This document shows positions 1 to 9,019 of a DNA stretch of 64,000 bases, in pieces. The stretch covers positions 1 to 64,000 of the forward strand of contig JAFWBM010000012.1 in NCBI GenBank assembly GCA_017507105.1, read 5' to 3'. Made by a program: the position numbers and the translations under genes. The notes under the pieces were generated by a model. It was given only the letters and a program-made list of their open reading frames with translations. It ran no database searches and was not told where the DNA came from. Origin of the DNA: Bacteroidaceae bacterium (GTDB lineage: Bacteria; Bacteroidota; Bacteroidia; Bacteroidales; Bacteroidaceae). Position 1 is the first letter of the stretch, and each line of letters opens with the position of its first letter.

Positions 1-84
1 ATTGAGGGCGATTATGGTATCAAGCAGGCGCAGGACGAGTACGACAAACTGATTAGAAACAAAACACCTAAATCAAGAAGATAA
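1..84 (+). CDS. C-terminal end of an upstream gene, probably phage/element structural gene
   Basis: An open frame enters from the left edge and stops with TAA at 82-84, one base before the next ATG. Only 27 residues are visible; they are charged and end in KSRR, with no recognisable domain. The one-base spacing to the following virion-type gene suggests the same late operon. In related Bacteroidales prophages a tape-measure-type gene often sits here, but that is inference from position only. Confidence 0.5.
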   Translation: MEGDYGIKQAQDEYDKLIRNKTPKSRR

Positions 85-85
85 T

Positions 86-1555
86 ATGCAGATAATTGTT
101 AATGGCAAGCCTGCCTACATAAAGAAAGGCTCTTCGTTTCAATTCGTGGCCGAGAACAGGCACTTCACAGGTTCGGACTCCTATTCACTCTCTATTACCT
201 TTCCGCTGAAAGGGTGCAGTGAGAACATTGCAATATTCGGCAATATTCATCGCACGGATGTTGAAAGGGAGCAGGTGAATTTTGACTGCACCATTATAGA
301 CAGGAAATTCCGTCGTGAGGGTATTATTACCATTACGAGCATATCGGACAGCGAGGTAAAGACGCAGTTCCTTGAAGGGCGTAGCGTACAGAATTATGAT
401 ATAAAGTTTGATGAAATTTATATCAATGAATTGCAGTTTGGCTCATATTCTCCGACTCTTACTTCATCGCCATACGATAGTTGGCGCGGTATTGACCGTA
501 GCCAAAATTATGTCGCACTTCCGTGGGTGAACAACTCCAGCGGTAATGTGCAGAACAAGATTACAAAGCCGTCATCAGGTGCGAATTGGCAATGGGGTAG
601 CGATGTGAAAGGACTGTCGTATCAACCTTACCTTGTATATATAATAAGGCTTATATGTATTAGACTTGAATATGAGGTTGATATTTCCGAGATAGAGAAG
701 TCGCAATACAAGTACCTCATTATATGCAATGCCTTGCCGTATGCTTGGGAAAATTACTATTGGGAGTCTATTCTGCCTCATTGGACTGTTACGGAGTTCT
801 TCGAGCAGTTGGGTTATCTGCTTGGGGGTGATTTCAGTATCGACCATAAAGCACACAGCATAGTGTTCCGCTTTATTCGTAGTGAACAGGAGAAGATACA
901 GCCTTGTCGTATCGATAAGGTAGTAGATAGTTATTCTGCCGATGTTTCACAGGATAATGCCTGCAAGTACATCGAACAGGTAGGTTTAAGGTATGCGGAC
1001 TGCGACCACCAAGCATGGAAGAGTTATGTCTGCGATTGGTTCATCAACGAGAACAGGCGTTCCGTGAAGGAATTTCCCGATATGGGAGAATTTGAGTATT
1101 ATCTTTATCAATATATGGACGACTCGGACGATAGAGGCGGTTATTGGTATGAGAGAAGCGGTTGCGTGCGTGCAATGAACTACATTTTCTATGTAAAGGA
1201 TGTTGATACTTATTTTGTCGCAAGGTGCTTTTATTGTCGGAAGCGTACAGGCGACTTTACTTGGTGGCAACAGGAGTATGTGGTTATGCCTATAAATGTT
1301 TTTAGAGAGAGAAAAAGCAGTAATGAGAATGGCGAAACCATTGAGCTGAAATGCGTACCTGTATGGCTGGATAATGTAGAGGGCTATAATTGGAGTATAT
1401 ATCTCGACCTGCCGGAGTTTGATGCGTCAGCTTCTGAAGAGAACTATGAGCACACGAATGACAATAACGGCTGGAACCCTTCAGGGCAACAGATGCCTGT
1501 CGTAAATAATCTGCTTGCCGGGGAGAGGGGAGAGAAAGACGGAATTCTTCGATAA
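86..1555 (+). CDS. putative prophage virion/tail-associated protein, probably frameshifted at its 3' end
   Basis: A 489-residue soluble protein with no signal peptide or membrane segment, rich in Tyr, Trp and acidic residues. Its start (MQIIVNGKPAYIKKGSSF) and the TGSDSYSLSITFPLKG stretch resemble an uncharacterised structural protein I associate with Bacteroidales prophage tail regions. ATG start one base after the upstream stop. It ends abruptly at 1555 just after a G/A-rich run at about 1517-1537. The +1 frame continues with sequence that reads as the natural C-terminal part (next entry), so the gene is probably broken, or is recoded there. It sits tail-to-tail with the integrase. Family assignment is recognition only; exact function unknown. 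Confidence 0.6.
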   Translation: MQIIVNGKPAYIKKGSSFQFVAENRHFTGSDSYSLSITFPLKGCSENIAIFGNIHRTDVEREQVNFDCTIIDRKFRREGIITITSISDSEVKTQFLEGRSVQNYDIKFDEIYINELQFGSYSPTLTSSPYDSWRGIDRSQNYVALPWVNNSSGNVQNKITKPSSGANWQWGSDVKGLSYQPYLVYIIRLICIRLEYEVDISEIEKSQYKYLIICNALPYAWENYYWESILPHWTVTEFFEQLGYLLGGDFSIDHKAHSIVFRFIRSEQEKIQPCRIDKVVDSYSADVSQDNACKYIEQVGLRYADCDHQAWKSYVCDWFINENRRSVKEFPDMGEFEYYLYQYMDDSDDRGGYWYERSGCVRAMNYIFYVKDVDTYFVARCFYCRKRTGDFTWWQQEYVVMPINVFRERKSSNENGETIELKCVPVWLDNVEGYNWSIYLDLPEFDASASEENYEHTNDNNGWNPSGQQMPVVNNLLAGERGEKDGILR

Positions 1556-1883
1556 GATATATCTTGGTTTTTGGACGGGAAATGCACTTACAACATACCT
1601 TATGCCGTGTCCGATTATTGATTACATTACAGTCGTCGGTGAGCGTACCTATCATATTAAAGATATGTCGCTTCGTCTTACGAATGGTTATAACAAACAG
1701 CAATTCTATACCCTTGAAGAAAATGTCAAATATACTTTCTCCTTCCTTGCAGATGATATACCTAACCCTCGTGCCCTGTTCTATATAAAAGGGCAGAGGT
1801 TTTTGTGTGAAAAAATAACTGCAACATTCACTGAAAATGGAATGTCGCAGTTATTGAAAGGGGTGTTTTATAAGGTCAGATGA
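1515..1883 (+). pseudogene. C-terminal part of the preceding phage protein, in the +1 frame
   Basis: This frame opens only with a TTG inside the end of the upstream gene and has no start context of its own. It encodes EFFDKIYLGFWTG, then a beta-rich segment ending in FLADDIPNPRALFYIKG and GMSQLLKGVFYKVR. It looks like the missing C-terminus of the 86-1555 product: joining the two at the run near 1517-1537 gives one protein of about 600 residues. A one-base indel there (mutation or assembly error) or programmed frameshifting would explain it. An independent gene starting at the internal ATG near 1602 is less likely. It overlaps the 3' end of the convergent integrase by 8 bases. Confidence 0.55.
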
Positions 1884-3021
1884 TTGCTCTTGAAAGGTCG
1901 TTTGCGTGGTTGGCTATGGTAGATTTCAGCACCTTTGCATAGATTTGTGTTGTCTTTACATCTTTATGGCCTAACATACGCGCGACCTTTTCAATAGGTA
2001 TGTCGTGCGATAGGCTTAATGTCGCGAATGAGTGCCGGGCAACGTGGAATGTTACAGGCTTATTCAGCCCCAATCGCACCTCAATCATATGCAGGCTATC
2101 ATTCGCTTTTTGGTTACTTATTTTGGGGAGCCTGAAATTGTACCTTTTCAATACTTCCATTGCAGGTGGTAGTATGGGGGTGAAAAAATTAGTACCTGTT
2201 TTCAGTCGAGAGCCGTCAATATAAAATAGGTCGTCTATTTGCTCCGTCATCGTAAAGAAATCAAAGTCCTGCGTATCACAAAAGGCAAGTCCTGTATATG
2301 ATGCAAAGATGAAGAGGTCGCGTACACGGGCTTCTCTTTGGGGAAGTTCAATTTCTCGCATTTTCTTCAATTCAATTTCCGATAGAGGCCTGCGCTCTTT
2401 GCATTTACCGCGAGGGAACTTTACAATGTCGTAGGGGTCTTTATCTATAAGTCCTCTTTCATAAGCAAGTCTAACGTATAGTTTTACCCTTTTATGATAG
2501 TTGTAAACCGCTACATCTGTCCTTGTTCCGTCTTCTCTCAACCACAAATCAAACTCCTTCAGCTTCTTAACGGTGAGGTCGGCCATAGTAATTATTCCTC
2601 CCCACCTTTTTAGGGCATCTACGGCAACATATTTTTGCCGTTTTGTGCTTTCTCTGCTTTTCTCAACTTCAATGGCCTTTTGCATGAACTCTATAAAATT
2701 GTTGTTAGAGCCATTATTGGATTTTTCTTCCTTGACCTTTTCTGCTGTTCTTGTCTCTACTCCGATATGCTTGTTGAAATTATCAACTGTCATATCTTCG
2801 CCAAGAAGTTCCATAGCACTTACTATCTTCTGATAGTTTGTGATTTCCCTCTTTAAGAATGGGGCATCTTTGTAAACTTCCCATTCTTCGGGAGTCATTG
2901 AGTCCACGATGATTTTCTTTACTGCAAGTCGGGATAGTTGAATTATGATTTCAACATTGCCCTTACCTGTTGCTTCAACTCTCTTTCTTCGGTCAAAGAC
3001 CACTCTTACATTTGTTGCCAT
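1876..3021 (-). CDS. tyrosine-type site-specific recombinase (phage/element integrase)
   Basis: A 381-residue integrase that would catalyse integration and excision of the element on the left. The N-terminal part (about residues 1-90) is an arm-type DNA-binding region, followed by a SAM-like core-binding domain (about 105-205) and a C-terminal catalytic domain. Visible catalytic residues are HVARHSFAT (HxxR), the downstream LGHKDVKTTQIYAKV with its His and the nucleophilic Tyr. The first box reads YTGLAFCDTQDF, so the usual first catalytic Arg is replaced, as is common in Bacteroidetes integrases such as the IntDOT group. The gene lies beside tRNA-Arg, its 5' end toward the tRNA, the standard arrangement for tRNA 3'-end integration. 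ATG start. Confidence 0.9.
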   Translation of the reverse strand: MATNVRVVFDRRKRVEATGKGNVEIIIQLSRLAVKKIIVDSMTPEEWEVYKDAPFLKREITNYQKIVSAMELLGEDMTVDNFNKHIGVETRTAEKVKEEKSNNGSNNNFIEFMQKAIEVEKSRESTKRQKYVAVDALKRWGGIITMADLTVKKLKEFDLWLREDGTRTDVAVYNYHKRVKLYVRLAYERGLIDKDPYDIVKFPRGKCKERRPLSEIELKKMREIELPQREARVRDLFIFASYTGLAFCDTQDFDFFTMTEQIDDLFYIDGSRLKTGTNFFTPILPPAMEVLKRYNFRLPKISNQKANDSLHMIEVRLGLNKPVTFHVARHSFATLSLSHDIPIEKVARMLGHKDVKTTQIYAKVLKSTIANHANDLSRAII

Positions 3022-3126
3022 AGTCGTAATTTTTTTTGCGAGCAGTTGAGAAATAGCAAGGAGACTGTTAATTATTCTTAAAAATGCATTGACTCTACGA
3101 TTATGGCTGAATTTTCGTGAAAGTTG

Positions 3127-3174
3127 GCAAACTTGGTTTGCATTTTAGGCAGGTTGGTTTGCACTTGGTTTGCA
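3127..3174. repeat. direct repeats of TTGGTTTGCA upstream of the integrase (putative recombinase arm sites)
   Basis: TTGGTTTGCA occurs exactly three times, at 3133-3142, 3154-3163 and 3165-3174. The first copy overlaps a short inverted repeat, GCAAAC-TTG-GTTTGC, at 3127-3141. The cluster lies between the integrase start and the tRNA-side junction, where arm-type binding sites of tyrosine integrases usually lie. The function is inference. The rest of 3022-3300 is AT-rich, with T-rich GTCTTT runs at about 3180-3215, and no gene is visible. Confidence 0.5.
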
Positions 3175-3305
3175 TTTTTTGTCTTTTTCAGTCTTTTTTT
3201 GTCTTTCTCTGTCTGCTCAATAGTTAAACAAAAAATAAATTTAAGTTACGACTATCTAACAAATAAACTATTGATATTCCTTTAATTACCTCGTTTTAAG
3301 CATAT

Positions 3306-3340
3306 AAAAAAAGGAAAGTAAGATAAATAACTTACTTTCC
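3306..3340 (-). terminator. rho-independent terminator downstream of tRNA-Arg
   Basis: A perfect 10-bp stem (3313-3322 with 3331-3340) and an 8-base loop, followed on the minus strand by a seven-base T run (A run 3306-3312 on plus). It is positioned to end the tRNA transcript, downstream of the three tRNA-end-like repeats. Confidence 0.75.
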
Positions 3341-3345
3341 CCTTT

Positions 3346-3387
3346 GTGATTCCGCTGCAATCATTCGTGATTCCGAAGCGTTCTTTG

Positions 3388-3400
<13 letters not shown>
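3346..3400. repeat. three tandem degenerate copies of the tRNA-Arg 3' end (probable attachment-site scars)
   Basis: GTGATTCCG followed by a variable pair and GC appears at 3346-3358, 3367-3380 and 3387-3400, spaced 21 and 20 bases. The third copy is the real 3' end of the tRNA-Arg gene (acceptor strand plus discriminator); the other two are imperfect copies on the element side. Direct repeats of a tRNA 3' end next to an integrase are the usual trace of integration at attB. Confidence 0.6.
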
Positions 3401-3461
<61 letters not shown>

Positions 3462-3497
3462 GACCTTATAATAATGCAAGTTTCTCGCTTGCGGCTG

Positions 3498-3528
3498 CAA
3501 AGATAGTATATTTATTGAAAATTGGCAA
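3498..3528 (-). promoter_or_regulatory. predicted promoter of tRNA-Arg
   Basis: Minus-strand TTG (3526-3528), 20 bp, TATCTTTG (3498-3505), matching the Bacteroidetes sigma-ABfr consensus. It lies about 37 bp upstream of the mature tRNA 5' end. No other element is seen in the rest of 3529-3732. Confidence 0.6.
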
Positions 3529-3732
3529 TAAAATTTAAAAGTTTTTTCTTTGTGTGTACCAAGAAACAAAAATTATTATAGTTCGGCGTCATCTTATATC
3601 CACTTTGTAGTTGTGTGAAGAACAAAAAAATCCCATTTGTGTTTTACTATTACCGGATACCTGCTACATTCTTATATTTTTATGCTGTATGGTATCCTGT
3701 TTCTATGGAAATATTTTCAAGTATTATATATT

Positions 3733-5010
3733 ATGATGAGAATTAAGGATGTGAATGGGCGTGAGATTCTCGATTCGCGTGGAGTGCCCACAGTAGAGGT
3801 TGATGTTGTTCTTGAGGATGGTACACGTGGTTGCGCTTCTGTGCCATCGGGTGCCTCCAAGGGAGAGCATGAGGCGGTTGAGCTTCGTGATGGTGAGGCT
3901 ACACGTTATGCCGGTAATGGCGTGTTGCGGGCTGTTATGAATATAAATAAAAGAGTTGCTCCAATGCTGCAAGGGCATTGTGCGCTCGACCAATATGAGA
4001 TTGATTCGGCAATGTTGTCGCTCGATGGAACAGATAACAAGAGCAATTTGGGCGCAAATGCAATTCTTGCAGTGTCGCTGGCTGTTGCCAGAGCCGCAGC
4101 TGCTGCGCTGCGATTGCCGTTGTTTCGCTATATCGGTGGTATAAATTCTCATATTTTGCCGGTACCCATGATGAATATAGTGAATGGTGGGCGTCACTCA
4201 GATGCTCCGATTGCTTTTCAAGAGTTTATGATACGTCCTTTGGGTGCCGAGTCGCTGCACGAGGCTGTGAGGATAGGTTCCGAGATATTCCATACTCTTA
4301 AGCAGGTCATTCGTAAACGTGGTCTCAGCACTGCTGTTGGCGATGAGGGTGGATTTGCTCCATCTTTTCATAGCATTGAAGATCTCTTGGACTCTATTAC
4401 AGAGTCGATAGAGAGTGCCGGATATAGACCTTACGAAGATGTTACTATAGCTTTAGATTGTGCTGCATCGGAGTTTTATCGTAATGGTGTATACGATTAT
4501 ACGGTGTTTGAGAAGGATGGGGTGAAACGTAGTGCTACGGAGCAGGTCGATTTTCTTGAACAACTGGTATCACGCTATCCTATTGACAGCATTGAGGATG
4601 GAATGGCTCAGAATGATTGGGAAGGATGGAGATTGTTGACTGCTACGCTTGGTAGCAGATGTCAGTTGGTGGGTGACGATTTATTTGTGACAAATGTGAA
4701 ATTCCTGCAACAAGGAATAGAAAAACATTGTGCCAATGCTATACTGGTGAAACCCAATCAGATTGGAACGCTTACTGAAACGCTCGCCGTTGTCAGGATG
4801 GCCAAGGCTAATGGCTTTTCCACCATAATCAGCCACCGTTCCGGTGAAACGGAAGATACTACAATTGCCGATATCGCGGTGGGTATAAATGCTGGGCAGA
4901 TAAAAACCGGTTCCATGAGTCGTAGTGAACGTATTGCCAAATATAATAGGCTTATGCGCATAGAAGATCTCTTGGGGCCATTTGGACGATATTCGCAGTT
5001 GAGATATTGA
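3733..5010 (+). CDS. eno: enolase (phosphopyruvate hydratase)
   Basis: Interconverts 2-phosphoglycerate and phosphoenolpyruvate in glycolysis; cytosolic and Mg2+-dependent. Family landmarks are GREILDSRG at the N-terminus, [13 protein letters not shown] and GDDLFVTN (metal and substrate site), [11 protein letters not shown] (catalytic Lys) and [14 protein letters not shown]. About 425 residues from the MMRIKDVNG start, the normal size. An upstream in-frame extension would begin at a TTG and adds a non-homologous hydrophobic tail, so it was not used. Oddity: the mobile active-site loop reads SGASKGEHE, with Lys where almost all enolases have Thr (SGASTG). Monocistronic, closed by a strong hairpin at 5030-5055. 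Confidence 0.95.
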   Translation: MMRIKDVNGREILDSRGVPTVEVDVVLEDGTRGCASVPSGASKGEHEAVELRDGEATRYAGNGVLRAVMNINKRVAPMLQGHCALDQYEIDSAMLSLDGTDNKSNLGANAILAVSLAVARAAAAALRLPLFRYIGGINSHILPVPMMNIVNGGRHSDAPIAFQEFMIRPLGAESLHEAVRIGSEIFHTLKQVIRKRGLSTAVGDEGGFAPSFHSIEDLLDSITESIESAGYRPYEDVTIALDCAASEFYRNGVYDYTVFEKDGVKRSATEQVDFLEQLVSRYPIDSIEDGMAQNDWEGWRLLTATLGSRCQLVGDDLFVTNVKFLQQGIEKHCANAILVKPNQIGTLTETLAVVRMAKANGFSTIISHRSGETEDTTIADIAVGINAGQIKTGSMSRSERIAKYNRLMRIEDLLGPFGRYSQLRY

Positions 5011-5029
5011 ATTCAGAGGCATAATAAAT

Positions 5030-5055
5030 GAGGGCTGTGCTTAAACACAGCCCTC
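5030..5055. terminator. bidirectional terminator between eno and the convergent SGNH hydrolase
   Basis: A perfect 10-bp GC-rich stem (5030-5039 with 5046-5055) and a 6-base loop lie between two convergent genes. No long T run follows on the plus strand. Confidence 0.65.
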
Positions 5056-5077
5056 GCGGTCTAAACAAAACAATCTA

Positions 5078-5794
5078 CTAACAAGCTAGCAGATTTTGTC
5101 GTCGCATATAATCTACAATAGCATTCTCAATTAAAGCATGTCCATCGTCGTTGGGATGTATGCCATCATCGCACAGATAGTCGAAATGATTTTTCTTCTC
5201 CAAAAACACCGATGTTATATCTATTACAGGTACATGTTTTGTTGCGCCCAAACGGAATATCTCCATGTTGTAACGCTCATGCCAACGGTCCAGATTCATT
5301 ATTGAACCATTTAGCCATTGCAAAATGTTCTCTGCATTTAATCCTTTTGATAAGTGCGCAAAGAATTTTTGTGGGTCTAATATTGGCAGTGATAGCAGCA
5401 CCGGACGGGCGCCCCAGCTACGCACTACATCAATAATATTGCTATATTGCTCTACAAATTGCGGTATGGGTACTGCCGGTTGATGCTCTTTCTCGGGTGC
5501 GGATGCTATCTCGTCCCATTTGTAGTTGCAATCGTTGCCACCATATTCAAATATTACGAAATCCGATTCTTTGATGCTCTCGCTGTGACGTTCTATAAAT
5601 TTCATTGCTTGTGAAACGGTGCTGCCGAAACGTGCAAAGTTTTCAATCTTTATTCCCAGATTGCGACAACAACGTGATGCAAATCCCTTATCACTTATTT
5701 TATATTTGGTATTTCCGTCTATTGAATTTTTCTTGTCTACAACAACACCTTTCATCACCGAATCGCCAAATCCACAAATCAATTTTATCTCCAT
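5078..5794 (-). CDS. SGNH/GDSL-type hydrolase (esterase/lipase family)
   Basis: About 238 residues, with the SGNH blocks visible: GFGDSVMKG near the N-terminus (nucleophilic Ser), FEYGGNDCN (block III, GxND) and DDGIHPNDDGHALI near the C-terminus (catalytic Asp-x-x-His). This indicates an acyl-ester or related hydrolase; the substrate cannot be told. No signal peptide, so probably cytosolic. I chose the ATG at 5792-5794. The frame can be extended to a TTG at 5812, but that lies only about 4 bases from the predicted transcription start, whereas 5794 leaves a normal short leader. Confidence 0.85.
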   Translation of the reverse strand: MEIKLICGFGDSVMKGVVVDKKNSIDGNTKYKISDKGFASRCCRNLGIKIENFARFGSTVSQAMKFIERHSESIKESDFVIFEYGGNDCNYKWDEIASAPEKEHQPAVPIPQFVEQYSNIIDVVRSWGARPVLLSLPILDPQKFFAHLSKGLNAENILQWLNGSIMNLDRWHERYNMEIFRLGATKHVPVIDITSVFLEKKNHFDYLCDDGIHPNDDGHALIENAIVDYMRRQNLLAC

Positions 5795-5822
5795 GTTCAA
5801 CTGTTTAATCAAATTTTCATAA

Positions 5823-5853
5823 CAAAATTACGGGTATGCTTTTTGATGCCAAA
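5823..5853 (-). promoter_or_regulatory. predicted promoter of the SGNH hydrolase gene
   Basis: Minus-strand TTTG (5850-5853), exactly 19 bp, TAATTTTG (5823-5830), a full match to the Bacteroidetes -33/-7 consensus. The expected start at about 5816 supports the ATG at 5794. Confidence 0.65.
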
Positions 5854-6004
5854 ATTCAAGGGAATCGACCCCCGGGAAATGGGGCAAAACCCAGAATGTG
5901 TGGCTAAAATCGGTATATAGTGGCGAATTTCGTGTTGCTATTTGCCGAAGCTTGTCCTTTTTTGTAATATTATATCTCTTTATAGAATGGCTTATATGTG
6001 TTGC

Positions 6005-6445
6005 CTAAAGCCTCTTTTTGCTGTTCGTGCGTATGAGTAATGAGTCTATAGAGAAATAACCCGGTCCCCATAAAAACATAATACAGAAAATGCATAGATA
6101 GATTAATGCCGGCTCTTTTGTTGTTATGGGGTCACCCGAGTGTACGCTGAAAAGGGCCACTGCCATTGCTATTATCATAGGTACAAGGCTTAACCTATAG
6201 GCTGCTCCAAGTATGAAGCCTATGGAACATATTATCTCGGCAAACATGCATAGCAGGAGTGAAACGGTGCTGCCTACTCCAAGGGGGTCGGGAAAACTCA
6301 GCGCAAGGCTTTCGAATGCAATCCATTTAGATATTCCATGATTGAGGAACAGGAAACCGAAAATTAGGCGCATAGCCAGCAAAAGCGATGATGTTAGCAT
6401 GGGGCCCGCAGTGTCGGGCAGTAGATATCTTTTGATTCTTTCCAT
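6005..6445 (-). CDS. DoxX family membrane protein
   Basis: A 146-residue integral membrane protein with four hydrophobic segments (about residues 18-35, 60-82, 85-103 and 110-130). The pattern MRLIFGFLFLNHGISKW, then FPDPLGVGS and a C-terminal GPGYFSIDS segment is typical of DoxX/DoxD-like proteins. The family is linked to respiratory-chain or redox functions in some bacteria, but no specific activity can be assigned here. Monocistronic between two minus-strand genes; the 280-base space on its upstream side holds the long hairpin at 6655-6702. Confidence 0.8.
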   Translation of the reverse strand: MERIKRYLLPDTAGPMLTSSLLLAMRLIFGFLFLNHGISKWIAFESLALSFPDPLGVGSTVSLLLCMFAEIICSIGFILGAAYRLSLVPMIIAMAVALFSVHSGDPITTKEPALIYLCIFCIMFLWGPGYFSIDSLLIRTNSKKRL

Positions 6446-6654
6446 AATTATATAATAAGTTATTAATATGTGTTACTGCAGTGGCTTTACTTTATCTTAT
6501 TAACAGCAGACTCTTAGTATCTTATGCTGAGGTGTACTATTCTCCTAGTATATTACTTTGTTATGGGAGATTAGTTTCTATCTGTGGCACTTTTGTAAAT
6601 AGAACACTGTAGCAATCATGTCTGTTCTGTGTTAAATGTAACCGGATGTAGCTA

Positions 6655-6702
6655 TACAGCCATAGAGTCGTGTAGCCAAAGCTACACGACTCTATGGCTG
6701 TA
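6655..6702. terminator. 22-bp perfect hairpin, probable terminator of the upstream SIMPL gene
   Basis: A perfect 22-bp inverted repeat (6655-6676 with 6681-6702) around a CAAA loop, starting 24 bases past the stop of the 6726-7433 gene. Neither side has a strict T run, so it may act as a bidirectional terminator or RNA-stabilising stem. Confidence 0.6.
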
Positions 6703-6725
6703 TTTGAATTTAATTATATATTGTT

Positions 6726-7433
6726 TTATTGCAGCTGAAAACGAACACTTACATTCACTATGTATGTAAGTTTGCTTACCTGTATGGAGGGTGCCTCCTC
6801 GTCTCTACTCTCTTCGGATGCTGCCGAGAGCATTACATTTGCCTTGTACATTCGTGGTTGTGGGCTGCTCTGCGAGTTCCACGAACTGATGCTTATAGCT
6901 TTGCCAATCTCTTGACCCACTGCTGCGGCATAGGCACGTGCCTGTTCCTGAGCTTTTTTAAGAGCTTCGACACCAAGTTCTGTTATAAGTGCATCCTCGT
7001 TGGTGTATTTTGTTCTTGTAAGTGAGATGTTGGTAATCTCCTTCTCTTCCAATTCATATATTACCTTCTGCATAGTTGCTGCATCCTGCAGTTTCAGTAT
7101 ATATGTAGCTTGTGTGCGTGGAACAACTCTCTTTGAGAAAACCTTGTAACTAACGTTGCTTCCCATGTAGCTTAGTGATAAATCCTCGGCTATATCTATG
7201 TTGTTAGCCTTAAGTACATTTATCAATATATCCTGCATCTGCTGCAAACTTTTTTTGCCTTTGTAGTCGCTCTCTTTGATTCCTATTGTAATGTATAGTT
7301 CGTTTGGTGCAACCTCTCTCTCTACTTTTGCCTGCATATCTATGTAGGGTTGAATATTCTCTTGTGCTATTGAAAATGTAGAGATTGATGCAATTATGCA
7401 AACTAACATTGTTGTAAACAGATTCTTTCTCAT
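6726..7433 (-). CDS. SIMPL domain protein (DUF541), exported
   Basis: 235 residues with an N-terminal signal peptide (about 1-23, ending SIAQ). The rest is a SIMPL/DUF541 domain: AKVEREVAPNELYITIGIKE, a central helix-strand region, ALKKAQEQARAYAAAVGQEIGKAISIS, and a C-terminal VSVRFQLQ strand. Members are periplasmic or outer-membrane-associated beta-alpha proteins of unclear function; BP26 of Brucella forms channel-like oligomers. A second, divergent SIMPL protein lies at 56728-57441 with a membrane anchor instead of a cleaved signal. Ends at the long hairpin 6655-6702. Confidence 0.85.
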   Translation of the reverse strand: MRKNLFTTMLVCIIASISTFSIAQENIQPYIDMQAKVEREVAPNELYITIGIKESDYKGKKSLQQMQDILINVLKANNIDIAEDLSLSYMGSNVSYKVFSKRVVPRTQATYILKLQDAATMQKVIYELEEKEITNISLTRTKYTNEDALITELGVEALKKAQEQARAYAAAVGQEIGKAISISSWNSQSSPQPRMYKANVMLSAASEESRDEEAPSIQVSKLTYIVNVSVRFQLQ

Positions 7434-7671
7434 AATCTATATCTTTTTTCGTTTATGTAATTAACGTTTGCAATATAGCCATAGTTTTCCAGCGTACAAT
7501 TTTTAAGCCTGCTCTTTTTTGTTAATTTAACTTATGTGCTTTTCATTTTACTTATTTTATAGGAATGTATTGGCTCTATGGCATTGTATCTTTTCTATAA
7601 ACATGCCCAATATCGTTGAACTTTGTTGTATGTACTCTTGTTTTTTTAAGGTAATCTAAAAATTTCAACGT

Positions 7672-8949
7672 ATGAAAAGATTTGTAAAATTGGCAATTAT
7701 GCTGTTTTTTGTTTCAGCATTTCCATTTATGGCAAATGCCCAGCGATGGGGACGTGTTGAGGGTGCTCCTGTTACGGTGTACAGTTTCACCGAGAATGTG
7801 AATACAGCCCCCGAAGTGGTAAATATCTTCTATACTACACAAGGAGAGTATTTCCGCGACCCCCTTGCACCACGCTTTATTCTTGTTGATCGTGAGGGTA
7901 AATGGGCATTGGGTATTGGTGGATATGTGCAAGCGCGTGCCGAGTTCGATTTCAATAAGATTGTAGACAATATAGACTTCTTGCCTTCAGATATACAGCG
8001 TGGCGATGGTCCCTCTACACAATATCAGATGGATGTTACAACGTCTACGCTCTTCGTTAAGTTGGTGGGGCGCAGTCGGCTGTTGGGTGATTTTAATATC
8101 TTTACATCGGGTGATTGGCGAGGTGACGGCAAGACTTTTCATCTGTTAAATGCCTACCTGAAGAATAAATATATGACATTGGGATACACAACCGGAGGCT
8201 TTATGGATTTGGCGGCCTATCCAGCCACTGTCGATAATGCAGGTCCTTGTGGAATGACTTTCTATCGTGCTACCCAATTTGCTCTTAATTATGGGTTCGA
8301 TTGGGGCCTGTCAATGGGTATAGGTGTTGAATCGCCCGATATCAATGCCACCGAAAATGAGTATGTCAGTGTCGGTGCCCAACGTTTTCCCGATATTCCT
8401 ATATATTTCAAGTATCAATTTTATAAGAACACGCATGTGCGTGTAGGCGCAATAATGCGAGATATTTCATATCGTAATCTGGTCAATGGCGGACAACGTC
8501 AGAAGGTTGCGTGGGGTGCGCAGGCCAGCGCTCTTGTAACCATCGGCGATTTCCACATAAGCGGACAGTATTCATTAGGTGAGGGTATAGGTTCTCTCAT
8601 CAACGATGTTTCCAATGTGGGTGTAGATATTGTTCCTACTCCTGACAAGCCCGGAGATATGATGATGCTCTTTACGGATGCATGGTTTGCAAGTCTGCAA
8701 TATAATATATCGCGTAGTCTGTTTGCTACAGCTACTTATAGTCAAAGCAATCTGCGTTCACGAAACGGGTTTGCAGGTGCTAATCCCGAAATGTATAAAC
8801 GCGGACAATATCTTGTTGTCAATATGTTTGCCAATCTTAGCGAAAATATGCAACTAGGCTTGGAGTATCTGCATGGTTGGAGAATGGACTTTGACGAGCA
8901 TACCTATAATGCCAATCGTATAAACTTCTCGGCTCGATACAATTTCTGA
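7672..8949 (+). CDS. outer-membrane porin (DcaP-like beta-barrel)
   Basis: 425 residues with a cleavable signal peptide (about 1-23, FMANA|Q) and an alternating beta-strand pattern ending in a C-terminal Phe (SARYNF), the usual outer-membrane insertion signal. It resembles the DcaP-like porin family. It directly precedes the PiT phosphate transporter, so it may supply phosphate or other small anions across the outer membrane. The two genes are separated by a terminator and a promoter, so they are not one simple operon. The substrate is inference from the neighbour. Confidence 0.75.
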   Translation: MKRFVKLAIMLFFVSAFPFMANAQRWGRVEGAPVTVYSFTENVNTAPEVVNIFYTTQGEYFRDPLAPRFILVDREGKWALGIGGYVQARAEFDFNKIVDNIDFLPSDIQRGDGPSTQYQMDVTTSTLFVKLVGRSRLLGDFNIFTSGDWRGDGKTFHLLNAYLKNKYMTLGYTTGGFMDLAAYPATVDNAGPCGMTFYRATQFALNYGFDWGLSMGIGVESPDINATENEYVSVGAQRFPDIPIYFKYQFYKNTHVRVGAIMRDISYRNLVNGGQRQKVAWGAQASALVTIGDFHISGQYSLGEGIGSLINDVSNVGVDIVPTPDKPGDMMMLFTDAWFASLQYNISRSLFATATYSQSNLRSRNGFAGANPEMYKRGQYLVVNMFANLSENMQLGLEYLHGWRMDFDEHTYNANRINFSARYNF

Positions 8950-8961
8950 AACTCTATAACA

Positions 8962-8998
8962 GTGGTGCGCTCCATTTAAATAGCGCACCACATTTTTA
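8962..8998 (+). terminator. rho-independent terminator of the porin gene
   Basis: A 10-bp GC-rich stem (8962-8971 with 8982-8991), then ATTTTTA. It starts 13 bases after the porin stop. Confidence 0.8.
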
Positions 8999-9019
8999 TT
9001 AACTTTTTTTACAACCTTA

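Noticed and set aside
3127-3220. Short repeats considered as a CRISPR array
   Set aside because: Repeat units are only 10 bp with irregular spacing, and no cas genes are present.
3637-3732. N-terminal extension of enolase
   Set aside because: It starts at a TTG, is hydrophobic and has no counterpart in enolases; the ATG at 3733 gives the family start.
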